A stretch of 6,213 nt of DNA, from positions 1 through 6,213 of the forward strand of contig JAHUZY010000493.1 of the NCBI GenBank assembly GCA_019264505.1. Direction: 5' to 3'. A program made the position numbers and the translations under genes. This DNA is from Phenylobacterium sp. GTDB taxonomy: Bacteria > Pseudomonadota > Alphaproteobacteria > Caulobacterales > Caulobacteraceae. Positions 1-5,880 of this stretch are shown here, piece by piece; the stretch's first letter is position 1, and each line of letters begins with the position of its first letter. The notes under the pieces were generated by a model, which was given only the letters and a program-made list of their open reading frames with translations, made no database searches and was not told where the DNA came from.

Positions 1-38
1 GGGGCGGGGGGGGCGGCCGCCTGGCGCGGACAGACCGG

Positions 39-431
39 CTAGGCCATCGAGACATGGGCCACCAGCCCTTCGCCGAAAAACGAAGCCGGCCGCGACACCG
101 TGCGATCGATGTACTGGTCCACAAGGACAAAGGTCCCCGGCGGCAACTCCTCCCGCAGCGATCCGACGGCCGAGACCGAGAGGATATCGGTGCATCCGGC
201 CCGCTTGAGCACATCGATATTGGCGCGCGCGTTCAGAGCGCCGGGGGGGATGCGGTGGCCGCGACCATGCCGGGGCAGGAAGACCAGACGCACATCATCC
301 AGCTCGCCGGTGACCAGCTCATCGGAAGGCGCGCCCCAGGGTGAGTTGATCGACAGGGTCTGCCGATTGCGCAGGCCGTCGAGGTCGTAGAGGCCGGAGC
401 CGCCGATGACGCCAATGGTCCACTGTTTCAT
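39..431 (-). pseudogene. mtnP: S-methyl-5'-thioadenosine phosphorylase, N-terminal half, interrupted by an in-frame TAG
   Basis: The family cleaves methylthioadenosine with phosphate to adenine and methylthioribose-1-phosphate in cytosolic methionine salvage. The 130 residues show the phosphorylase hallmarks in order: GGSGLYDLDGL at 10-20 (phosphate-binding loop), LPRHGRGHRIPPG at 52-64, NARANI at 67-72, SAVGSLREELPPG at 87-99 and DQYIDRT at 105-111. Family members are usually about 280-300 residues, so over half is missing. The frame stops with TAG (plus-strand 39-41) directly after HVSMA, but reading on gives PVCPR, matching the family pattern MAEPxCPK/R. The stop therefore sits where a Glu codon is expected, and GAG to TAG is one substitution. 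The remaining 38 bases are poly-G/C-rich and may be a poor contig edge. The start is ATG at 431 with a weak upstream GAGG. It is divergent from the oxidase operon. It could be a true pseudogene or a sequencing error; family assignment is secure. Confidence 0.85.
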
Positions 432-485
432 GACGCCCGCGCCTCGCTGGTTACCGCTCTCCTCGGCCTAGCCAAGACGCTGCGG

Positions 486-527
486 GTTGTCGACGGCCGA
501 GCCAGGCTGCGCGGGGCAATCGACAAC
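486..527. repeat. Inverted repeat GTTGTCGA / TCGACAAC in the divergent promoter region
   Basis: The arms GTTGTCGA (486-493) and TCGACAAC (520-527) are exact reverse complements separated by 26 bases. A smaller dyad, AGCC-A-GGCT (500-508), sits inside the spacer. The arms lie about 55 bp from the mtnP start and 80 bp from the ctaG start, where a divergent operator could act. Centre-to-centre arm distance is 34 bp, roughly three helical turns. A regulator is not identified, and in GC-rich DNA an 8-bp match could be chance. Confidence 0.4.
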
Positions 528-598
528 GATCCTCAGGAATTTTCGGAACGCTCCGCGCCCAAGCTTGTTCTCAATACTCAAGCCTGAGTTCTGACAGC

Positions 599-604
599 AG
601 GAGG
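599..604 (+). promoter_or_regulatory. Ribosome binding site AGGAGG of ctaG
   Basis: A full AGGAGG occurs here. It is 3 bases from the GTG at 608 and 12 bases from the ATG at 617. Neither spacing is ideal (5-9), so it shows that translation begins in this neighbourhood but does not decide between the two starts. Confidence 0.7.
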
Positions 605-607
605 GGT

Positions 608-1375
608 GTGTCCCGCATGGCCGGCCCGGAAGCCCTCGACCTCGCCTATTGCGGCCCGCCGCCAGCGCCCGGCCAGCTCGTGACCAGCTGGAATCTGGAT
701 CCTGTTCTGCTGGGGGTCCTCGGCGCCGCGACGGCGCTCTACCTGTGGCGCAGCCAGGGGACGGGCGGCCAGCGAACCGCCTTCCTCAGCGCCCAGGCGG
801 TCCTGATCATCGCCTTTGTCAGCCCGCTCTGCGCGCTCAGCGTGGCGTTGTTTTCAGCCCGGATCGCCCACCACATGCTCATGGTCGCGGTGGCGGGGCC
901 CCTTCTGGCCTACGCCCTGCCGCGCACCCTGCCAGGCCGCTGGCTGACGGCGGCCGCCCTCGGCCACATGGTGCTGCTGTGGCTGTGGCATGCGCCTCTG
1001 GCCTATGGCTGGGCGGTGGAGGGGGTCGCCAGCTACTGGCTGATGGAGGTCACCCTGCTGGCCAGCGCCGTGGCCTTCTGGAGCGCGGCGCTCGCCCGCA
1101 GGGCGGAGGCCCCGTCGGTAGTCCTCGCCCTGATCCTGACCATGGCCCAGATGGGCCTGCTGGCGGCGCTGATCACCTTCGCCCAGGAGCCGCTGTATGG
1201 CCCTCACCTGGCCACCACCCAGGCCTTCGGGCTGACCCCGCTTGAGGATCAGCAGCTGGCCGGCCTGATCATGTGGGCGCCCGGCGCCCTGCCCTATTTC
1301 GCCGCGGTGGTCTGGCTGGCCGCGCGCTGGCTGAAGGGCCTGGAAAACGATGAGGCGATGGCGTGGCGTGGCTGA
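608..1375 (+). CDS. ctaG: Caa3-type cytochrome c oxidase assembly factor CtaG (multi-pass membrane protein)
   Basis: This belongs to the caa3_CtaG family of oxidase assembly proteins, distinct from the Cox11 copper chaperone that shares the name. Recognisable family segments are WNLDPVLL near residue 28, ARIAHHMLM (84-92), LGHMVLLWLWHAPLAYGW (118-135), LITFAQEPLYGPH (188-200) and LEDQQLAGLIMWAPG (212-226). By eye it has about six or seven hydrophobic helices; the His at 88, 89, 120 and 128 are candidates for metal or heme contact. Length (255 residues) is normal for the family. The GTG at 608 is the longest start, while the ATG at 617 would drop three residues (MAGPEAL...) and is equally plausible. 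It is the first gene of the operon and overlaps the next gene by 13 bp. The presumed role is maturation of the oxidase encoded downstream, probably copper insertion; that role is known for the family and not shown here. Confidence 0.9.
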   Translation: MSRMAGPEALDLAYCGPPPAPGQLVTSWNLDPVLLGVLGAATALYLWRSQGTGGQRTAFLSAQAVLIIAFVSPLCALSVALFSARIAHHMLMVAVAGPLLAYALPRTLPGRWLTAAALGHMVLLWLWHAPLAYGWAVEGVASYWLMEVTLLASAVAFWSAALARRAEAPSVVLALILTMAQMGLLAALITFAQEPLYGPHLATTQAFGLTPLEDQQLAGLIMWAPGALPYFAAVVWLAARWLKGLENDEAMAWRG

Positions 1376-1854
1376 AATTCCTGCACATCTCCGGCCTGCT
1401 AATCTGGTGCGCCGGTCTCATCTACCTGCCTGGCCTGCTGCTGGCCCACCGGACGATGACCAATCGCGAGGACTTCATCCGGATCAGGAACGCCAGCCGG
1501 TTCAGCTACAACGCGATCACCTCGCCCGCCGCCTTCGTGGCGATCGGCGCGGGCACGGCCCTGCTGTTGCTGGCGCCTGGAGTTCTGCAAGGCTGGATGT
1601 TCGTGAAGCTGGCGCTGGTCGGCCTGCTGGTGATGGCCCACGTCCAGTACGGCTTTGTCCTTTCGGCCCTGTCGGAAGCGGGATCCCAGCCGCCCCGCCT
1701 GCGGCTGCTGGCGGTATGGGCGCTGGTCTTCGGCGTGATGACCGCCATCCTCTGGCTGGTGCTGGAGAAGCCCTTCCTGGGATCGAGCCGCCTGCCGTCG
1801 TGGCTGCTGGAGCCGGGCGGACTTCAGTCCTTGCTGACCTCGACGCCGATCTGA
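1363..1854 (+). CDS. CopD / HemJ-like four-helix integral membrane protein
   Basis: The protein has 163 residues and four predicted membrane helices (about 5-27, 52-71, 80-102 and 114-135). It opens with WLKFLHISGLLIWCAGLIYLP, the pattern of the CopD-like and HemJ (UPF0093) proteins, with His8 in helix 1 and a helix 3 of the form KLALVGLLVMAH (Lys82, His92). HemJ is a protoporphyrinogen oxidase in heme synthesis and CopD is linked to copper transport. Which of these, if either, applies here cannot be read from the sequence; the position in an oxidase operon fits a heme or copper accessory role. The GTG start at 1363 has GAGG seven bases upstream and lies within the end of ctaG (13-bp overlap), suggesting coupled translation. 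Its 3' end overlaps tail-to-tail by 31 bp with the minus-strand DUF2231 gene. About 27 residues after the last helix are polar and poorly conserved-looking. Confidence 0.8.
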   Translation: MAWLKFLHISGLLIWCAGLIYLPGLLLAHRTMTNREDFIRIRNASRFSYNAITSPAAFVAIGAGTALLLLAPGVLQGWMFVKLALVGLLVMAHVQYGFVLSALSEAGSQPPRLRLLAVWALVFGVMTAILWLVLEKPFLGSSRLPSWLLEPGGLQSLLTSTPI

Positions 1855-2306
1855 TGCTCGAACACCAGCTTTCCCCCGTGCCAGCCAGCCAGGCCGACAA
1901 AGATCAGGCCCAGGACCGACAGAAACAGCCCCCAGGGCAGGATCGCGGCCTCCTGGTCGAAGAGCCTCAGCCCCCAGTTGGCGCCGATGACGCTCAGCAG
2001 CATCATGGCCGCCACCGCATGGCTCCAGGGCTCGGCGCTGCGCCGAATACCGCGCACCAGCAACAGCTCCGCCGTGCCGCTCAGGGCCGCGGCCGTCCCC
2101 ATCGCAAAGCCCCAACCGCTGGTCCACAGGCCCACGCGGGCGAAGAAGGGATCGGCGCTCCACCAGTAGAACAGATCCGCGCCCAGGGTCGCGCAGACCA
2201 GAGCGATGGGGAAGGTCACCAGCATCACGTGAATGGGGTGGCCGGCCACCTGGATGCTCGAAGCGACATTTCCGACGAACGGGTCTTCGGATCGATCCTG
2301 CGACAC
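1824..2306 (-). CDS. DUF2231 domain membrane protein, antisense within the oxidase operon
   Basis: This is a four-helix membrane protein of the DUF2231 family, whose function is unknown. From the longer ATG start at 2330 (168 residues) the hallmarks are GHPIHVMLVTFPIAL (30-44), GWGFAMGTAAALSGTAEL (72-89) and the C-terminal GWHGGKLVFEHQIGV (149-163), with His31, His34, His151 and His159. I prefer the GTG at 2306 (160 residues, starting VSQDRSEDPFVG) because a perfect AGGAGG lies five bases upstream, while the ATG at 2330 has no recognisable ribosome site. It runs opposite to its neighbours, overlaps the CopD-like gene by 31 bp at its 3' end, and its start lies 12 bp from (or, with the ATG, overlaps) the start of coxB. 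Its promoter would have to lie inside coxB. DUF2231 genes often sit near respiratory or redox genes, but no role can be assigned. Confidence 0.85.
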   Translation of the reverse strand: MSQDRSEDPFVGNVASSIQVAGHPIHVMLVTFPIALVCATLGADLFYWWSADPFFARVGLWTSGWGFAMGTAAALSGTAELLLVRGIRRSAEPWSHAVAAMMLLSVIGANWGLRLFDQEAAILPWGLFLSVLGLIFVGLAGWHGGKLVFEHQIGVEVSKD

Positions 2307-2311
2307 GGGGG

Positions 2312-2317
2312 CCTCCT
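2312..2317 (-). promoter_or_regulatory. Ribosome binding site AGGAGG of the DUF2231 gene
   Basis: The minus strand reads AGGAGG here, five bases before the GTG ending at 2306, which decides the start of that gene. On the plus strand the same bases read CCTCCT and lie immediately before the ATG of coxB at 2319, so the coxB leader carries an anti-Shine-Dalgarno-like sequence in place of a ribosome site. Confidence 0.7.
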
Positions 2318-2318
2318 G

Positions 2319-3023
2319 ATGCTGCGACATGGGAGCCCAACGCGGCTGGGCCGTAATGGGTCCGCGGTCATGGTGACGCTGGCGTTGGCCGGCTGCGGAG
2401 GACCGCTGTCGACCCTGGCGCCAGCCGGCGAGGCCGCCCAGGCCATTGCGACCCTCTGGTGGGTGATGCTGGCCGGCTCTGTGGTCATTTTTCTAGGGGT
2501 TGTCGGCGCGTCGCTGCTGCCGCTGGTCCTTCGCCGGTGGGGCGTCCCCTCGGCGCGCGCCATGCTGATCGGCGGCGGACTGGTCTTTCCAGGCGTCGTG
2601 CTCCTGGCCTTGCTGGTGGCGGCCCTCCTGGTCGGCGACCGTCTGAGCCCGCGGGGTGAGCCCGGCGTCCTGCGGGTCGAAGCCCAGGCGCAGCAATGGG
2701 CCTGGACTTTCCGCTATCCCGACCTGCCCGGCCAGCCGAGCATCGAGGGGGTGCTGCACGTCCCGGTGGGCCGGCCCTTTGAGGTGCAGGTGACCAGCCG
2801 TGACGTCATTCACAGCTTCTGGGCGCCCAGGCTGGGCGGCAAGATTGACGCCATTCCGGGTCACACGAACGTCATCCGGTTGCAGGCCGACGCGCCTGGG
2901 ATCTATCGCGGCCAGTGCGCCGAGTTCTGTGGAAACGCGCACGCCATGATGGACTTCGTCGTCGAGGCCCACAGCCCGGCCGACTACGCCGCCTGGCAGG
3001 CCGCACAGGGGGCCGCGGAATGA
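2319..3023 (+). CDS. coxB: Cytochrome c oxidase subunit II (CuA), lipoprotein, without a cytochrome c domain
   Basis: Subunit II accepts electrons from cytochrome c at the binuclear CuA centre and passes them to heme a in subunit I. The product has 234 residues. A basic start (MLRHGSPTRLGR) is followed by a hydrophobic stretch ending in the lipobox LAGC, with lipidated Cys26. Two helices follow (about 45-71 and 82-106), then the periplasmic cupredoxin domain with QWAWTFRYP (126-134), HSFWAP (165-170) and CAEFCGNAHAMM (200-211). All CuA ligands are present: His165, Cys200, Glu202, Cys204, His208 and Met211. The chain ends about 20 residues after CuA, so no fused cytochrome c domain exists. ATG 2319 is chosen because it gives a complete lipoprotein signal; ATG 2370 would remove the basic region. 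No ribosome site is visible. The helix 2 segment reads RAMLIGGGLVFP where ordinary subunit II has the IEVxWTLxP pattern, so the K-channel entry Glu seems absent. Its stop overlaps the start of the next gene (ATGA). Confidence 0.95.
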   Translation: MLRHGSPTRLGRNGSAVMVTLALAGCGGPLSTLAPAGEAAQAIATLWWVMLAGSVVIFLGVVGASLLPLVLRRWGVPSARAMLIGGGLVFPGVVLLALLVAALLVGDRLSPRGEPGVLRVEAQAQQWAWTFRYPDLPGQPSIEGVLHVPVGRPFEVQVTSRDVIHSFWAPRLGGKIDAIPGHTNVIRLQADAPGIYRGQCAEFCGNAHAMMDFVVEAHSPADYAAWQAAQGAAE

Positions 3024-5542
3024 GCGATCAGACACCCGGCGCGCCGGCGCCGCTCTCCGCCATTGGCCGCCACAAGGCTCTGGAGCGCCTTTGGGGAACG
3101 CCGCCTGGCTGGGGCGCCCTGTCGGCGGTGAACCACTCCACAGTGGGCCTGCGCTTCATCATCACATCGTTCGTCTTCTTCCTGATCGGCGGCGTGCTGG
3201 CCATGCTGATCCGGGCGCAGCTGGCGGGGCCTGAGACCGACTTCCTGGACGCGGCGGCCTACGCCCAGGTCTTCACCATGCATGGCACGGTGATGATGTT
3301 CCTGTTCGCCATTCCGGCCATCGAGGGTCTGGCCCTCTACATGCTGCCCAAGCTGCTGGGCGCCCGGGACCTGGCCTTTCCGCGGCTCAGCGCCTTTGGC
3401 TACTGGTGCTACCTGTTCGGCGGCTCGATCCTGATCCTGGCCATGCTGGGCGGGGTGGCGCCAGACAGCGGCTGGTTCATGTACACGCCCCTGTCGTCCA
3501 AGCCCTATTCGCCGGGGATCAATTCCGACGTCTGGCTGATCGGCGTGACCTTCGTGGAGGTTTCGGCCGTCTGCGCGGCGGTGGAGTTCATGACCACCGT
3601 GCTGAAGATCCGCACTGGCGGCATGGCCCTGCATCGCATGCCGATCATGGTCTGGTACCTGTGGGTCACCGCCGCCATGATGCTGTTCGGCTTCCCGCCC
3701 CTGATCCTGGGCAGCGTGCTTCTGGAGCTGGAGCGCGCCTTCGACTGGCCCTTCTTCGACCCGACCCGGGGGGGCAGCCCGCTCCTGTGGCAGCACCTCT
3801 TCTGGCTATTCGGCCACCCTGAGGTCTACATCATCTTCCTGCCAGGCGCCGGGATCATCTCCACCATCCTGCCGGTCTTCACCGGTCAGAAGCTGGTGGG
3901 TCACGCCTGGATCATCGTCGCCCTGATTGCGCTGGGCTTCATCAGCTTCGGCATCTGGGCCCACCACATGTTCGCCACAGGCATCCCGCACCTGTCGCTC
4001 GCCTTCTTCTCGGCGGCCAGCACCCTGGTGGTGATCCCAACGGCGGTGCAGATCTTCGCCTGGCTGGCCACCCTGCTCAGCGGGCGGCCGCGCATCACGC
4101 TTTCGATGCTGTACTTCTACGGCTTCCTGTCGACCTTCGTCATCGGCGGCCTGACCGGCGTCATGGTCGCCGTGGTGCCCTTCGACTGGCAGGCCCACGA
4201 CACCCACTTCATCGTCGCCCACCTGCACTATGTCCTGATGGGGGGCTTCGTCTTTCCTGTGCTGGCCGGGATCTACTACTGGCTGCCCCACTTCACCGGG
4301 CGCAAGCACCTGGAGGGCCTGGGCCGCACAGCCTTCGCCCTCATCATGATCGGCTTCAACGCCGCCTTCCTGCCCATGCATCTGACGGGCCTCTGGGGCA
4401 TGCCCCGGCGGGTCTTCACCTATGGCGGAGAGATGGGCTGGGACCTGTTGAACCTGATCAGCTCGGTGGCGGGCTTCATCCTCGCCATCGGGTTTGCGCT
4501 GGTGGTCGTCGATGTCGTGCAGGTGGCCCGGTTCGGCCGGCGCTCCAGGCGAAACCCCTGGGGCGCCAGCACCCTGGAATGGGGCATGCCCACGCCGCCG
4601 CCCGCCTACAATATGGGCTCCCAGCCCCATGTGACGAGCCGCGACCCGCTGGAGGATGACCCAGGCCTGCCCGCCGCCCTGGCCCGGGGCGAGGGTTACC
4701 TCGGCCAGCCCCGCAATGGCTGGCGCGAGACCCTGAGCGTCCACATGCTGAGCGGCGAGCCCGATCAGGTGGTGCTGTTGCCGGGGCCGACCCTCATGCC
4801 CCTCTGGACGGCCCTGGCCACAGGCCTGTTCTTCGTCAGTTTCCTGTTCAAGCTTTATCCCCTCTCGGCCATCGCCTTCGTCCTGATCGTGATCTGCGGC
4901 TGGCGGTGGATGTGGGCGTCCGGACTGCAGGAGGACGCCGCCCCGGTGGACATCGGCCGGGGCCAGACCGCGCCCCTGCACGCCATGACCGCCGATCCCC
5001 CCACCCTGTGGGGCATGGTCTTCACCCTCATGGCCAACGGGGTCTTCTTCGGCGCCCTGGTGTTCGGCTACCTGTTCCTCTGGGTGGTGGCCCCCAACTG
5101 GCCGCCCCCGGCCTTGCTGGCGCGCGAGCCCGTAACGCCGCTGCTCGTCCTGGCCGGGCTTGGCCTTGGCCTGACCGCCGTCTGGCGGGCCACGACGGCC
5201 AACGGGCTGGGGCGCTTAGCCGATAGCCGGACCTGGCTGCTGGTCTCAGCGGCTGCAGGCGCCGTGATCGCGGGCGGCGCCCTGGCTGTTCCACTCTTCA
5301 CAGCCCCGGCCCCGAACAGCCACGCCTACGCCGCGGCGGTGACCTTCATCAGCGGCTATCTGGCCTTCCACGGGCTGATCGCCGCCATCCTCAGCGCCTA
5401 TGCGTGGGCGCGCTCCCGCCACGGCTGGATCTCCCCCCAGCGGGCGGTGGAGTTCTCAGCCCTGCGCCTCTGGTGGCTCTATCTCGGCGCCACAGGCCTG
5501 ATCAGCCTCGCCCTCCTGCACGGCCCGGCGTGGATGTCATGA
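3020..5542 (+). CDS. ctaD: Fused cytochrome c oxidase subunits I and III (aa3-type heme-copper oxidase)
   Basis: The catalytic polypeptide reduces oxygen to water at heme a3/CuB in the inner membrane. It has 840 residues; subunit I alone is usually about 530-560. The subunit I part covers about 35-505 with twelve helices. Heme a ligands are His88 (TMHGT) and His403; His401 (AHLHY) binds heme a3. CuB ligands are His266 (GHPEVY, cross-link Tyr270) and His315/His316 (WAHHM). Glu268 marks an A1-type oxidase, and Arg463/Arg464 (MPRR) are kept. NPWGASTLEW (512-521) is the usual subunit I tail. Then two helices (about 590-635) and a subunit III-like domain (660-840) follow: NGVFFGALVFGYLFLW, NSHAYAAAVTFISGYLAFHG and EFSALRLWWLYL, giving seven helices for the III part. 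Unusual replacements: Gln344 for the K-channel Lys (PTAVQIF versus PTGIKIF), and Leu106 and Ser124 for the two D-channel Asn; Asp117 is kept. The start is ATG 3020, overlapping the coxB stop by four bases. Confidence 0.95.
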   Translation: MSDQTPGAPAPLSAIGRHKALERLWGTPPGWGALSAVNHSTVGLRFIITSFVFFLIGGVLAMLIRAQLAGPETDFLDAAAYAQVFTMHGTVMMFLFAIPAIEGLALYMLPKLLGARDLAFPRLSAFGYWCYLFGGSILILAMLGGVAPDSGWFMYTPLSSKPYSPGINSDVWLIGVTFVEVSAVCAAVEFMTTVLKIRTGGMALHRMPIMVWYLWVTAAMMLFGFPPLILGSVLLELERAFDWPFFDPTRGGSPLLWQHLFWLFGHPEVYIIFLPGAGIISTILPVFTGQKLVGHAWIIVALIALGFISFGIWAHHMFATGIPHLSLAFFSAASTLVVIPTAVQIFAWLATLLSGRPRITLSMLYFYGFLSTFVIGGLTGVMVAVVPFDWQAHDTHFIVAHLHYVLMGGFVFPVLAGIYYWLPHFTGRKHLEGLGRTAFALIMIGFNAAFLPMHLTGLWGMPRRVFTYGGEMGWDLLNLISSVAGFILAIGFALVVVDVVQVARFGRRSRRNPWGASTLEWGMPTPPPAYNMGSQPHVTSRDPLEDDPGLPAALARGEGYLGQPRNGWRETLSVHMLSGEPDQVVLLPGPTLMPLWTALATGLFFVSFLFKLYPLSAIAFVLIVICGWRWMWASGLQEDAAPVDIGRGQTAPLHAMTADPPTLWGMVFTLMANGVFFGALVFGYLFLWVVAPNWPPPALLAREPVTPLLVLAGLGLGLTAVWRATTANGLGRLADSRTWLLVSAAAGAVIAGGALAVPLFTAPAPNSHAYAAAVTFISGYLAFHGLIAAILSAYAWARSRHGWISPQRAVEFSALRLWWLYLGATGLISLALLHGPAWMS

Positions 5543-5880
5543 CCCCGCACTTCCGCCCCTTCGGCGACCTCCTGGCCCTGGTTGGCGCCTTCCTGCTGTG
5601 GAGCCTCGCCTTCGTGCTCCTCTACGGCGCCCATGGCGTGGCCTGCGCCCGTGGCTGGGCCAGCCCCGACGAGCCCTGGCCGCTGCGGGTTATCCTTGTG
5701 GGTCTCTGGCTCGCGATGACAGCGCTGTCCATCGCCTATGCCTGGTGGAGCTGGCGGAGACGATCAGACGACGGCGCCGAGCGGTTTCTCCGCCTCACCA
5801 CCGTAGCGATTGCGGTGGTCGGCGCCGCCTCGACCGCCTGGCTGGGCCTGCCGCTCCTGCTCCTGCGCGTCTGCGCCTGA
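5539..5880 (+). CDS. Small three-helix membrane protein of the oxidase operon, function unknown
   Basis: The product has 113 residues with three hydrophobic helices (about 10-33, 48-72 and 86-110). The first helix reads FLLWSLAFVLLYGAHGVACARGW, with Trp21, Phe25, Tyr29, His32 and Cys36. I recall similar W-x3-F-x3-Y...C patterns in small unnamed proteins encoded next to terminal oxidases, but I cannot name a family or function. A basic loop SWRRRSDDGAERF (71-83) joins helices 2 and 3. The ATG at 5539 overlaps the stop of the I-III fusion in an ATGA junction, the same arrangement as between coxB and the fusion, so it is almost certainly co-translated. It may be a small structural or assembly subunit of the oxidase; this is inference from position. 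No cytochrome, CXXC or subunit IV signature is seen. Confidence 0.8.
   Translation: MTPHFRPFGDLLALVGAFLLWSLAFVLLYGAHGVACARGWASPDEPWPLRVILVGLWLAMTALSIAYAWWSWRRRSDDGAERFLRLTTVAIAVVGAASTAWLGLPLLLLRVCA

Larger units (their letters stand above)
432..607. promoter_or_regulatory. Divergent intergenic region between mtnP and the oxidase operon
   Basis: This gap must hold the promoters for the leftward mtnP and probably the rightward ctaG-led operon, since no other plus-strand gap precedes the cluster. I could not identify a convincing -35/-10 pair for either direction, nor an FNR/FixK-type box (TTGAT-N4-ATCAA). It contains an 8-bp inverted repeat (486-527), a small ACTCA/TGAGT dyad (576-589), and a strong AGGAGG at 599-604. 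The promoter role is inferred from gene orientation only. Confidence 0.45.

Noticed and set aside
565..589. FNR/FixK-type site around TTGTTCTCAATACTCAAG and the ACTCA-AGCC-TGAGT dyad
   Set aside because: The half-sites do not fit TTGAT-N4-ATCAA spacing, and the 5-bp dyad is too short to support alone.
1350..2318. Long open frame running into coxB on the plus strand from 1350
   Set aside because: It is antisense to the DUF2231 gene and in a shifted frame over the CopD-like gene; only the part from ATG 2319 has a lipoprotein signal and subunit II sequence. High GC keeps the upstream frame open.
1399..2340. 313-codon minus-strand open frame
   Set aside because: It is Arg/Gly-rich low-complexity translation opposite real genes, overlapping the genuine DUF2231 frame, with no family resemblance.
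2901..3023. Cytochrome c domain fused to subunit II (caa3-type)
   Set aside because: No CXXCH motif exists; the protein stops about 20 residues after the CuA motif.
3806..4981. 391-codon minus-strand open frame opposite the oxidase gene
   Set aside because: The translation is rich in Gly, His, Gln, Asp and Glu, typical of the antisense of a GC-rich membrane protein gene; no domain is recognisable.
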